From NCBI GenBank assembly GCA_030154085.1, contig JASKKR010000005.1, positions 23,909 to 87,908 of the forward strand: DNA of 64,000 bases, in the 5' to 3' direction. The position numbers and the translations under genes are program-made. Of the stretch, positions 10,089 to 18,205 are shown one piece after another. This stretch comes from Candidatus Cloacimonadota bacterium. Its GTDB lineage: Bacteria; Cloacimonadota; Cloacimonadia; Cloacimonadales; Cloacimonadaceae. Each line of letters begins with the position of its first letter. The stretch's first letter is position 1. The notes under the pieces were generated by a model. It had not been told where the DNA came from. It saw only the letters and a program-made list of their open reading frames with translations, and did not search any database.

Positions 10089-11117
10089 ATGGAAAAAATA
10101 AGAATCGGCCTCATTGGATGTGGCCGGATTTCAAAAAATCATTTTGATGCAGTATCTCAGATCCCGGAAGCGGAATTTGTAGCCATCTGCGATACTGACA
10201 AGGCAAGGGCTGATGCTGTAGGAAAAGAACGAAATATCAGCAAGGTTTATTATGATCATCATAAGATGCTGGCTACTGAAAATCTTGACTTGGTTTCTAT
10301 CTGTACTCCCAGTGGCACCCATCCTGATATCGGAATTGATGTCGCCAAAGCCAAGATCAATGTCCTAACCGAAAAACCGATGGCAATCAATATCGAAAGT
10401 GCCGACAAACTGATCAAAGCTTGTGACGATAATCATGTAAAACTCTTTGTGGTAAAGCAAAATCGCCTCAATAGTACGATGCAATTGCTAAAAAAGGCTG
10501 TGGATAAGAATCGCTTTGGCAGAATATATATGGCACAATCAAATGTATTTTGGCAGCGCCCGCAAAGCTATTATGATGCTGCCAAATGGCGTGGAACCTG
10601 GGAATTTGACGGTGGCGCTTATATGAATCAAGCTAGCCATTATGTCGATGCCATGTATTGGCTATTAGGTAATGTCGAAAGTGTCTCTGCCTATACTGCC
10701 ACTATGGCAAGAAAGATTGAAGCCGAAGATACTGGCTGCGCAATTCTTCACTTCCGTAATGGCATTATCGCCTCGATAAACGTAACTATGCTCACTTATC
10801 CTAAAAACTTTGAAGGATCCATCACTATCATTGGTGAAAAAGGTATCGTAAAAGTCGGGGGTGTGGCTGTGAATAAGATTGAAAAATGGGAATTTGAAGA
10901 ATATGATGATGATGATCGCATTGTTCTCGACAGCAATTATATGCCGCCAAATGTTTATGGATTTGGTCATAACCCTTACTACAGGAATGTGATTGACACA
11001 CTTCTGAATCGGGCTGTACCATGTACTGATGGCAGAGATGGACGTAAATCTGTAGAGATCATACAAGCAATCTATGAATCAGCCAAGACCGGTAAGAGGA
11101 TATCTCTACCTCTATAA
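10089..11117 (+). CDS. Gfo/Idh/MocA oxidoreductase, WlbA-like (UDP-GlcNAcA 3-dehydrogenase type)
   Basis: NAD(P)-dependent sugar dehydrogenase, 342 residues. The start ATG 10089 is fixed by AAGGAG at 10075-10080; open frame upstream of it is non-coding. The Rossmann motif IGLIGCGRISKNH is near residue 5, then the EKP motif (TEKPMAIN) and the catalytic region WRGTWEFDGGAYMNQASHY. The run VKQNR and the MLTYPKNFEGSITIIGEKG stretch resemble WlbA/WbpB enzymes, which oxidise UDP-N-acetylglucosaminuronate at C3 on the way to diacetamido sugars. Assigning that substrate is inference; no aminotransferase or acetyltransferase partner is adjacent. It follows the glycan block by 267 nt. Confidence 0.82.
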   Translation: MEKIRIGLIGCGRISKNHFDAVSQIPEAEFVAICDTDKARADAVGKERNISKVYYDHHKMLATENLDLVSICTPSGTHPDIGIDVAKAKINVLTEKPMAINIESADKLIKACDDNHVKLFVVKQNRLNSTMQLLKKAVDKNRFGRIYMAQSNVFWQRPQSYYDAAKWRGTWEFDGGAYMNQASHYVDAMYWLLGNVESVSAYTATMARKIEAEDTGCAILHFRNGIIASINVTMLTYPKNFEGSITIIGEKGIVKVGGVAVNKIEKWEFEEYDDDDRIVLDSNYMPPNVYGFGHNPYYRNVIDTLLNRAVPCTDGRDGRKSVEIIQAIYESAKTGKRISLPL

Positions 11118-11368
11118 GGATTGGGTTTGTGTTTTGTTTCTCTCTGATATATAGTGGGTTAGTTCACTTGTCATGGGTCTCCCATTTCATCCTCGTTCGA
11201 GAAATGAGCAAGGAATTGGAAACAAAGCAGATACAGGTTTCCAATTTTATCCCCATTTTGGTAAGTATCAGAAATACGGTTAATGATTATTTGTTTGCTA
11301 ACTATAAATATGGCATGCTTATCCTGTTATCAATGCGGAAAAGACCGATAATTCTGCAAAAATATATC
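11118..11368 (+). other. Intergenic stretch before tRNA-Asp
   Basis: About 250 bases without a credible gene. An open frame runs through it and the tRNA but has no family resemblance. Its first third contains the diverged third copy of the palindromic repeat (11166-11237). Nothing else recognisable was seen before the tRNA promoter. Confidence 0.6.
11166..11237 (+). repeat. Dispersed palindromic repeat, copy C (diverged)
   Basis: Aligns with the copies at 32815 and 43778 from ACTTG through the hairpin to the tail ATACAG. The left arm near 11183-11195 and right arm near 11205-11217 still pair, with loop TTCGAGAAA in place of TTTGAGAAG. Several stem changes keep pairing (A-T where the other copies have G-C, G-T where they have A-T). 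It has the same orientation as the other two copies and lies between a sugar dehydrogenase gene and tRNA-Asp. Confidence 0.6.
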
Positions 11369-11397
11369 TTGACAAAAAAGTGGTCTTCAAAGACAAT
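11369..11397 (+). promoter_or_regulatory. Probable promoter of tRNA-Asp
   Basis: A perfect -35 hexamer TTGACA (11369-11374), a 17-nt spacer and a -10-like GACAAT (11392-11397). Transcription would begin about 20-25 nt before the mature tRNA. This is a sigma-70-type reading from sequence alone. Confidence 0.6.
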
Positions 11398-11426
11398 GCA
11401 ACAACTGATTCGTTATGAACAACGCT

Positions 11427-11504
11427 GGGGGCGTAGTTCAGTTTGGTTAGAACGTCTGCCTGTCACGCAGAAGGTCGCGAGTTCGAGTCTCGTCGCTCCC
11501 GCCA
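11427..11504 (+). tRNA. tRNA-Asp (anticodon GTC)
   Basis: A complete cloverleaf of 78 nt with an encoded CCA. The acceptor arm GGGGGCG pairs with CGCTCCC (one G-T pair). The D arm is GTTC/GAAC, the anticodon arm TCTGC/GCAGA with loop CTGTCAC giving anticodon GTC, and the T arm GCGAG/CTCGT with loop TTCGAGT. It decodes GAC/GAU as aspartate. It is flanked by a good promoter and an intrinsic terminator. Confidence 0.97.
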
Positions 11505-11512
11505 TATTTTTG

Positions 11513-11537
11513 GGACGCCCAATAAGGCGTCCTTTTT
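11513..11537 (+). terminator. Intrinsic terminator after tRNA-Asp
   Basis: Stem GGACGCC (11513-11519), loop CAATAA, stem GGCGTCC (11526-11532), then five T. It begins nine bases after the tRNA CCA end and leaves only 10 nt before the waaA start. Confidence 0.88.
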
Positions 11538-11547
11538 CTTACCAATA

Positions 11548-12786
11548 ATGAAAACCATTTATATACTTCTATTTTTGTCAATGAATGCTCTTTTAGAGCT
11601 TATTTTCTTAATCGGATATCCTATACTAAGGCTCATTTTACCGTTCTATCAATATACAGAAAGCATCAAACGAATGCCTTTAAGAGATAATCACCCCATC
11701 CTAATTCATGCAGCTTCAGTTGGCGAAATCAACGCTGTAGTGCCCCTTATCAAGGAATTAATCAAACATAAACAAAGCATTTTGATTAATACGTTTACAG
11801 TCTCTGGTAAAGATCGTGCTAAAGAGCTATTCCCAAAATTGGAAGTCAGGCTTGCACCCTTGGATTTGTATAGCTTAAGAATATCTCAATTAAGAGCAAT
11901 CAAACCCAAGCTAATCCTCATCGTGGAAACTGAAATTTGGCCCAACCTGCTTTATGCAGCTGGTAATTTTCATATTCCTGTAATCTTTATCAATGCAAGG
12001 ATATCAGCAAAAACTCTTAGTCGATATCTAAGGTTTGGCAACTTGTTGAGGCTTATTAGCCCGAGTGTTACAAAAGTTCTAGCGCAAAGCGAACTTGATC
12101 AAGAGCGTCTTCAAAAACTTTTTCCCATTCATGTCGAAAATGCTGGTAACTTAAAATATTGTTTGAATCTTCCCGCCTACGATACTTCGCAAGTGCGTAG
12201 TAATTATATGTTTAATGAAGATGATTTTATCATAGTATGGGGAAGTTCACGACCTAGAGAAGAAGAACTAATTGTGTCTTATCTTCCATTACTGCGGAAG
12301 AGTATCCCTAATCTGCGGTTGATATTAGCTCCTAGACACCCCAAACGTAGTTCGGATATTGCAAGATTGTTAAAGGATTACGACTATGTATCATATTCTG
12401 AAATTAATCAAAAAAGATCTCGAGCTGAAATTGTTCTAATTGATACATTAGGTCATTTAACTGAAGCATATTCAATCTCTGATATAAGTATTGTAGGTGG
12501 TTCCTTCTATGATTTTGGTGGTCACAATCCTTTGGAACCAGCCTTTTATGGTAAATGTATAATAATGGGAGAGTACTATTCTTCCTGTAGAGATTCTGTA
12601 CAAGAACTGCTCAAAGCGGGTGCAATAATATTATCTAGTAGGGAAAATCTTCCTGAGATAATTATAGATCTATACAGGAGAAATGATCTACGAGACTCAA
12701 TGGGGCAGAAGGCGCGATTAGTTTTGAAAAAAAATGCTACTGCACTTAGTAATCATATGAGAGGTATAATGCCATGTCTGAAATGA
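11548..12786 (+). CDS. waaA: 3-deoxy-D-manno-octulosonic acid (Kdo) transferase
   Basis: Transfers Kdo from CMP-Kdo to the lipid A precursor at the inner face of the cytoplasmic membrane, so the organism makes LPS. 412 residues, close to the E. coli enzyme. A membrane-anchoring hydrophobic N-terminus (residues 4-33) precedes IHAASVGE with the catalytic Glu at residue 60. VETEIWPNLL, the GGSFYDFGGHNPLEPA block and the GT-B fold follow. An open frame extends upstream to 11443 but runs through the tRNA and terminator, so the ATG at 11548 was chosen; it has no clear ribosome site. The 3' end overlaps the radical SAM gene. Confidence 0.95.
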   Translation: MKTIYILLFLSMNALLELIFLIGYPILRLILPFYQYTESIKRMPLRDNHPILIHAASVGEINAVVPLIKELIKHKQSILINTFTVSGKDRAKELFPKLEVRLAPLDLYSLRISQLRAIKPKLILIVETEIWPNLLYAAGNFHIPVIFINARISAKTLSRYLRFGNLLRLISPSVTKVLAQSELDQERLQKLFPIHVENAGNLKYCLNLPAYDTSQVRSNYMFNEDDFIIVWGSSRPREEELIVSYLPLLRKSIPNLRLILAPRHPKRSSDIARLLKDYDYVSYSEINQKRSRAEIVLIDTLGHLTEAYSISDISIVGGSFYDFGGHNPLEPAFYGKCIIMGEYYSSCRDSVQELLKAGAIILSSRENLPEIIIDLYRRNDLRDSMGQKARLVLKKNATALSNHMRGIMPCLK

Positions 12787-13775
12787 TCAGAGAAGCAATG
12801 TATTATAGAACATTGGATAAAAGTCACTTAAAGTGCGAATTATGTCCGCATTTCTGTGTGATCCCTATAGGGGAAAGAGGTCGATGCCGCTCTAGAGGGA
12901 ATCTTGATAATCATCTTTGGGCAATAAACTATGGTAAAGCTTTAGGGATTTCTTTAGATCCTATAGAAAAAAAGCCCTTATATCATTTTTTCCCAGGAAG
13001 TAAGATACTTTCTTTAGGGCCGAATTCATGCAACTTAAATTGCAAATGGTGCCAGAATTATCAAATATCCCAATTTGAGGCGAATACTATAGATATGCCA
13101 TTGGATGAACTTTATGGACTTGTGCAACAATATAGTCCCAGCACGAAGCATATTGCTTTTACCTATACTGAGCCACTAACATGGTATGAATACATTATGG
13201 ATTTTGCTGTGCAATATCCGGATGTTAAGGTTGTATTAGTGACTAATGGATTCATCAATGAAGAGCCTCTGACTGAGCTCTTACCACATATCAGTGCTAT
13301 GAACATTGATCTTAAAGGAATGTCTGAAGATCTATATCATAATTACTGCGGCGGCAAGCTATCTACTGTCAAAAATGCCATCATCCAAAGCTACAAAGCT
13401 AACGTACATATAGAAATAACATTGTTATTGATTCCAGGGCTTAATGATTCAAAAGAAAAGCTTGTTAATTTGGTAGATTTTATTGCTTCCATCGATATCA
13501 ATATTCCGTTGCATATTTCAGCATATCATCCTGACTTTATGATGGATATCCCTGCGACTACTATTGATGATATCCAAAGAGCCTATGATATTGCCAAAGC
13601 AAAACTTCGGTATGTATATGGAGGGAATCTTCCAGTGGATGATATGCGCGATACTTTCTGTCCGGAATGTGGCACTCAGGTTATTTCAAGAAGAATATTC
13701 GGTCAAATATTGAATAAGGCTAAGTCAGGAAAATGTCCAAAATGTGGACAGAGGATCTATGGCTGCATTGTTTAA
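12774..13775 (+). CDS. amrS: AmmeMemoRadiSam-type radical SAM enzyme (PflA-like)
   Basis: A 333-residue radical SAM protein of the AmrS/PflA-like group. An N-terminal Cys cluster (C21, C24, C28, C38; CELCPHFC then GRCRSRG) precedes the SAM iron-sulfur motif CNLNCKWC with Cys 86, 90 and 93. LGPNS before it and KPLYHFFPGS are typical of this subfamily. A C-terminal zinc-ribbon pair (CPEC and CPKCGQ) closes the protein. Relatives often sit with AMMECR1 and MEMO1 homologues; neither is in this window. The substrate is unknown. It is coupled to waaA upstream and the NusG-II gene downstream by overlaps. Confidence 0.88.
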   Translation: MSEMIREAMYYRTLDKSHLKCELCPHFCVIPIGERGRCRSRGNLDNHLWAINYGKALGISLDPIEKKPLYHFFPGSKILSLGPNSCNLNCKWCQNYQISQFEANTIDMPLDELYGLVQQYSPSTKHIAFTYTEPLTWYEYIMDFAVQYPDVKVVLVTNGFINEEPLTELLPHISAMNIDLKGMSEDLYHNYCGGKLSTVKNAIIQSYKANVHIEITLLLIPGLNDSKEKLVNLVDFIASIDINIPLHISAYHPDFMMDIPATTIDDIQRAYDIAKAKLRYVYGGNLPVDDMRDTFCPECGTQVISRRIFGQILNKAKSGKCPKCGQRIYGCIV

Positions 13776-14127
13776 AAGCTATCTAAAAAGCATGAGTATT
13801 AGCGATCTAATCTTGATTTTATTGTGCTTATTTGCCTCCTCTTATTTGTGGACACGGCAAGAACAGAAGGATGCTTATTTGGTGGTTTATAAAGATGACC
13901 AGATATTTGGTGAATATCTACTATCTGAAGATATTCAACTTGTTATAGATGAACACAATAGCATAGAGATCAAGGATGGGAAAGCTCGAATCTCATATTC
14001 TGATTGTCCAGATAAACGATGCGTAAAGCAAGGCTTCAATAACAATATGCCAATTATTTGCCTACCAAACCGTCTGGTTTTAGAATTTCGTAGAAAAGAC
14101 GGTGATCACCGCTTAATTTTGCAATAG
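13759..14127 (+). CDS. NusG domain II-like membrane-anchored protein
   Basis: A small protein of 122 residues with an N-terminal membrane helix (LILILLCLFASSYLW) and a beta-rich remainder resembling NusG_II domain proteins. The hallmark is the Cys pair region YSDCPDKRCVKQGF followed by MPIICLPNRLVLEF. The start is placed at ATG 13759 (AGAGGA just upstream); GTG 13744 is also in frame. It overlaps amrS and is 6 nt from the next gene. The role is unknown; homologues are extracytoplasmic and often beside cofactor or redox genes. Confidence 0.7.
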   Translation: MAALFKSYLKSMSISDLILILLCLFASSYLWTRQEQKDAYLVVYKDDQIFGEYLLSEDIQLVIDEHNSIEIKDGKARISYSDCPDKRCVKQGFNNNMPIICLPNRLVLEFRRKDGDHRLILQ

Positions 14128-14133
14128 GATACT

Positions 14134-16062
14134 ATGAAAATAGCATTATATGTTTCCAATCATGGCTTTGGACATGCAAGCCGGATGGCAGCTTTGGCAA
14201 AAGCTTTTACAACATTTATGATCGAAATCGTAATTTGCACGGATCGTCCAAAGTATTTGTTTGATGATCTTCCTCAAGACTTGGTTAGCTATCGAACAAT
14301 CTCCATTGATAAAGGCGTGATTCACAAAGAGAATTTAGTGGTGGATATTGATGCAACAAAAGATGCTTTGTTTGAGTTGTTTTCCAGACGCGAATTGATT
14401 GTTGCTGAAGAAGCAGATTTTCTTAGGCGAGAGAAGATTGATTTGGTTATATCTGATATCCCATACTTTATTATAGAATCATGTGGTTATGCTGAAATTC
14501 CTATATTTGGTGTATCCAATTTTGATTGGTCTTATATCTATGATAGTTTATTCGGTATGGATCAAGATACCCAGCCACTTATCAATGTTATACGAAGCTT
14601 GTATCGCAGAATGGATGGAAGCTATTTGTTGAATATGGGATATCTAGAAAGTGTGCCAGGTTTTCGAAATCCTAAAAAGGGAGGCATGCTTGCCAGAACA
14701 CTTTCAGAACCTATTAATATTCGAGCCAAATATGATATTGAAAAGTCACAAAAAATCTTACTTATAAGTTTTGGAGGAGAAGGAATCCTAGAACTTAATC
14801 TTGAGATGATTTGTGCGGCTTGGGATGGAGTAGTTCTCTGTAGCTATCCAAGCCCTGATATAAGCAATCTAATCAAGATATCTCCCGATGAGGATTACCT
14901 TAGTGTGATTTACGAGGCTGATCTAATATTGTGCAAACCCGGATACAGTACTTTCGCTGAAATTCTAAGTATGGGCAAACCTATGATTTACATCCCGCGC
15001 AACAATTACCCTGAAGAAAAAGTCCTGATAGAGGGAATAAAAGACTATCCAGCTGCAATACAAATAGACAGGATACCTGATAATATTGATGAAATCAAAG
15101 CATTATTTAATAAAGTACATAATGCGGATAACAAACTGCCTGTTTCAAATGACAAACTAGCTGGATGCATCCTTTCGGATTATTTAAAGATCAGATATCC
15201 TGAAGATAAGCTAATCAGTATTTATGATCTTGGTTCTAATAACATGAACTATCTGCTTTATAACAAGACGCGTGATATTGTAATTCACAGAGCTTGGTGC
15301 ACAACAGGGTTGGGACGAGATTTTGCGAATGATCGATTATCGGATCGCAGTATCCAAAGAGCATTCATGGTCATTTCCAAAATCATGAATTTTGATAACG
15401 AGATATCTTCACAAAAGGAACTTATAGCGACTGGAATCAATCGTAAAGCTCTTAATAAAGATCTATTACTTGATATGGTCAAGGATAGATGGCAAATAAA
15501 TACGAAAATTATCTCTGCAACCCGTGAAATGAGGCTATCTTGGCTGGCAAGTGAAAGAATCGGTACTGATGTCAAACAAAAGCTAGTGATCGACATTGGA
15601 GGGGCAAGCACAGAGGTTAGTTATCTCGATAATAATAAGCTGAGTGGGAAGTCGTTCGATTTTGGGTTACAAAGCCTAATTCGAGATTTCTCTTCAATCG
15701 ACCAAGCATTGATATCTGTACAAAATGCTTTTAGTGAGCTTCCCGAAATACCAAATCCTAACTTGATTGCTGTTGGTCTTACAGCAACGATTCTAGCAAG
15801 AACCTTACTTGGAATTCCCTATAAAGATATACTTAGAAAAGATTTCCTCACAATCAACATAGATCAAATCGATAGCTTTTTAAGAGCAGTAGAGTTGAAT
15901 CAATTTCATAACTATGAAGACTTGTTTGAAGATCGGTATGAGCAGGACTCAATTTATCTTGCTGCCTGCATAATAAAGCTATTACTGGACAGATATCGCT
16001 GTTATAATTTTATGGTTTGTAATGATGGAATATCTATGGGATATGCAAAATGGAAAAAATGA
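14134..16062 (+). CDS. Fusion: GT-B glycosyltransferase-like domain plus Ppx/GppA phosphatase domain
   Basis: A 642-residue two-part protein. Residues 1 to about 345 resemble a MurG/GT28-like nucleotide-sugar binding fold: start MKIALYVSNHGFGHASRMA, then a C-terminal donor-site stretch ILCKPGYSTFAEILSMGKPM. Residues about 358-642 are a Ppx/GppA (exopolyphosphatase/pppGpp phosphatase) domain of the actin-like ATPase fold: phosphate loop YDLGSNNMNYLL near 364 and second loop VIDIGGASTEVSYL near 485. The joint function is unknown. It could couple sugar transfer to polyphosphate or alarmone turnover, but either half may have changed role. No frameshift is seen at the junction. It is embedded in an overlapping gene run. 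Confidence 0.8.
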   Translation: MKIALYVSNHGFGHASRMAALAKAFTTFMIEIVICTDRPKYLFDDLPQDLVSYRTISIDKGVIHKENLVVDIDATKDALFELFSRRELIVAEEADFLRREKIDLVISDIPYFIIESCGYAEIPIFGVSNFDWSYIYDSLFGMDQDTQPLINVIRSLYRRMDGSYLLNMGYLESVPGFRNPKKGGMLARTLSEPINIRAKYDIEKSQKILLISFGGEGILELNLEMICAAWDGVVLCSYPSPDISNLIKISPDEDYLSVIYEADLILCKPGYSTFAEILSMGKPMIYIPRNNYPEEKVLIEGIKDYPAAIQIDRIPDNIDEIKALFNKVHNADNKLPVSNDKLAGCILSDYLKIRYPEDKLISIYDLGSNNMNYLLYNKTRDIVIHRAWCTTGLGRDFANDRLSDRSIQRAFMVISKIMNFDNEISSQKELIATGINRKALNKDLLLDMVKDRWQINTKIISATREMRLSWLASERIGTDVKQKLVIDIGGASTEVSYLDNNKLSGKSFDFGLQSLIRDFSSIDQALISVQNAFSELPEIPNPNLIAVGLTATILARTLLGIPYKDILRKDFLTINIDQIDSFLRAVELNQFHNYEDLFEDRYEQDSIYLAACIIKLLLDRYRCYNFMVCNDGISMGYAKWKK

Positions 16063-16823
16063 ATGATTTAAATTTTGGTCCAATGAATTTTAATATAATT
16101 GCTGGACCTTGTTCTATCGAAGATTATGATTCATTGTATGAGGCAGCTTTAGAACTAAAAAATAGAGGTATTCGCATGATACGTGGCGGAGCCTACAAAC
16201 TACGGACCTCCGTGCATAGTTTCCGTGGTCTAGGAGACGCTGGGATCATGCACCTAGCCAATGTCGGGAAAGAACTTGATCTTATCACAGTTTCTGAAGT
16301 TACTCAGACAGATAAAGTCGATTTTATGGCAAATTACATCGATATTCTGGTCGTCGGCACTAGAAACATGCACAACTATCCATTGTTGGAACTTTTGGGC
16401 AAAATAGATAAACCAGTAATACTAAAACGTGGCATTGCTGCTACCTATGACGAATGGCTGGCTTCCGCTGAATATATTATTGAAAATGGAAATAATAAGG
16501 TAATACTGTGTGAGCGCGGAATCCGCACTTTTGAACCTGAAACTCGCTATACCCTTGATATATCAGCTATATCCGTGATAAAAAATAAAAGTACATTGCC
16601 AATTATCATAGATCCATCTCATGCAGCCGGAAACAGAGATCTGGTCCCATCACTCGCTCTTGCGGCTGTAGCAGCCGGTGCAGATGGATTAATGATAGAA
16701 TGTCAGCCAAATCCTTCAGAAAGCATTTGTGATGCAAATCAGACTATCTCTCCGGATACATTGAGCCAGATCATGGATGCCGTTCCGGAATTGAGATTAC
16801 ATCTTAGTAGGATGAAATTATGA
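16050..16823 (+). CDS. aroF: 3-deoxy-7-phosphoheptulonate (DAHP) synthase, type I-beta
   Basis: First enzyme of the shikimate pathway: joins phosphoenolpyruvate and erythrose 4-phosphate. The 257-residue TIM barrel carries AGPCSIE, RGGAYKLRTSVHSFRGLG, LKRGIAATYDEWL, CERGIRTFE and IIDPSHAAG, the set that separates DAHP synthase I-beta from the related Kdo-8-phosphate synthase (which lacks the GIRTFE-type context). No fused chorismate mutase or ferredoxin-like regulatory domain is present, so feedback control is not evident. It overlaps the fusion gene by 13 nt and miaB by 4 nt. ATG 16059 is an alternative start. Confidence 0.93.
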   Translation: MEKMNDLNFGPMNFNIIAGPCSIEDYDSLYEAALELKNRGIRMIRGGAYKLRTSVHSFRGLGDAGIMHLANVGKELDLITVSEVTQTDKVDFMANYIDILVVGTRNMHNYPLLELLGKIDKPVILKRGIAATYDEWLASAEYIIENGNNKVILCERGIRTFEPETRYTLDISAISVIKNKSTLPIIIDPSHAAGNRDLVPSLALAAVAAGADGLMIECQPNPSESICDANQTISPDTLSQIMDAVPELRLHLSRMKL

Positions 16824-18103
16824 AAAAGTATTATATTGAAACTTATGGTTGTCAAATGAACGTATCAGATAGTGAACTTGTATCAGCAATACTAACAAAT
16901 GCAGGATATTCTCCCGCTGACACAATAGATGAAGCTGATATTCTACTTTTTAATACCTGTTCAGTTCGTGATCACGCGGAACAACGTGTATTAGGGAGAA
17001 TATCCAATGAACTTCATCGTAAGCAAAAAAATAAAGATTTTAAAATAGTGCTCTTGGGTTGTATGGCTCAAAGAATAGGGAAGAGGCTTATCAATGAAAA
17101 CCTGGGAATTGACTATGCAATTGGAGTAGATCAGTATCGTGATCTACCAAATATATTAGCTGATGATGGAGGCTTTTCTTTGGAGTTTAATCCATCAGAA
17201 GTCTATGATAATCTAATGCCACTTCATCAAGGTAACTACTGTGCTTACGTTACTATTATGCGTGGGTGCAATAACTTTTGCTCTTATTGCATAGTGCCTT
17301 ATGTCCGAGGTCGAGAACGTAGCAGACCATATGATGACATTCTAAAAGATATACGGGAAGCTGTCACTAATGGTATGCATGATATTACTTTATTGGGTCA
17401 GAATGTCAATTCTTATAAATTTAAAGATCAAGACTTTCCTGCACTACTGAAAAACATCGAACATGATGTAGAAGGCATCTATCGATTACATTTTGTAACC
17501 TCCCATCCAAAAGACCTTTCAGAAGAGCTTATCTCGACTATGGCCAATAGCAAAATCATTTGCAGACATATTCATTTACCATTACAAAGTGGTGATGACG
17601 ATATTCTAAAGCGTATGAATAGATCATATATCTATAGCCAATATCTATCACGAGTTCAAGCTTTACGAAACGCAATGCCAGGGATTGCCATCACTACAGA
17701 TCTCATCGCTGGTTTTCCTGGTGAAACTGAACAACAGTTTGAAGCAACACTGGCGGCAATGCGCGAAATAGAATTTGACTATGCATTTTGTTTTAAATAT
17801 AGCCAACGTGATGGAACAACAGCTGCACGATACAATGATCAAATACCAGAAGAAATTCGTTTAAATAGATTACAAAAAATGATAGATCTGCAAAGAGAGA
17901 TAACGTTGAAGAAGTATCGGTCATTTATAGGTAAAGAAGTCGAAATTTACGTTGAGGATTTTAGCAAAAAGTCAAAGAGTAAACTTTCAGGAAAGACTCG
18001 CGATTTCAAGATAGCAGTTTTAAGCGGATCAGAATCTCAATTAGGTAGTATAGTCAGATCAAAAGTAGTAGATGCAACCGCAGGCACCTTAATCTGTGAT
18101 TGA
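16820..18103 (+). CDS. miaB: tRNA-2-methylthio-N6-dimethylallyladenosine synthase
   Basis: Radical SAM methylthiotransferase that modifies A37 in tRNAs reading UNN codons. 427 residues in the family order: the UPF0004 domain with Cys 11, 47 and 81 binding the auxiliary cluster (ETYGCQMN, FNTCSVRDHA, LGCMAQR); the radical SAM core with Cys 150, 154 and 157 (RGCNNFCSYCIVPYVRGRE); and a C-terminal TRAM RNA-binding domain from about residue 370. RGRERSRP is typical of MiaB rather than MtaB or RimO. It is coupled to aroF; a 102-nt gap follows. Confidence 0.96.
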   Translation: MKKYYIETYGCQMNVSDSELVSAILTNAGYSPADTIDEADILLFNTCSVRDHAEQRVLGRISNELHRKQKNKDFKIVLLGCMAQRIGKRLINENLGIDYAIGVDQYRDLPNILADDGGFSLEFNPSEVYDNLMPLHQGNYCAYVTIMRGCNNFCSYCIVPYVRGRERSRPYDDILKDIREAVTNGMHDITLLGQNVNSYKFKDQDFPALLKNIEHDVEGIYRLHFVTSHPKDLSEELISTMANSKIICRHIHLPLQSGDDDILKRMNRSYIYSQYLSRVQALRNAMPGIAITTDLIAGFPGETEQQFEATLAAMREIEFDYAFCFKYSQRDGTTAARYNDQIPEEIRLNRLQKMIDLQREITLKKYRSFIGKEVEIYVEDFSKKSKSKLSGKTRDFKIAVLSGSESQLGSIVRSKVVDATAGTLICD

Positions 18104-18205
18104 AGCAAGGTTAAACTTAAGACATGTTATGTAAACTAGCTATTAGTTATTAACTTTATTCTGCTACATAGCTTTGCCCTATCATGTAAAATATAAGGAG
18201 ATTAG

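Noticed and set aside
11443..11547. N-terminal extension of waaA
   Set aside because: The extension reads through the tRNA and the terminator; the hydrophobic anchor and Glu 60 fit the ATG at 11548.
11129..11548. Open frame running across tRNA-Asp, with a WLERLPV-type peptide
   Set aside because: It is a translation of the tRNA gene and its flanks, a common false gene; no ribosome site or homology-like pattern.
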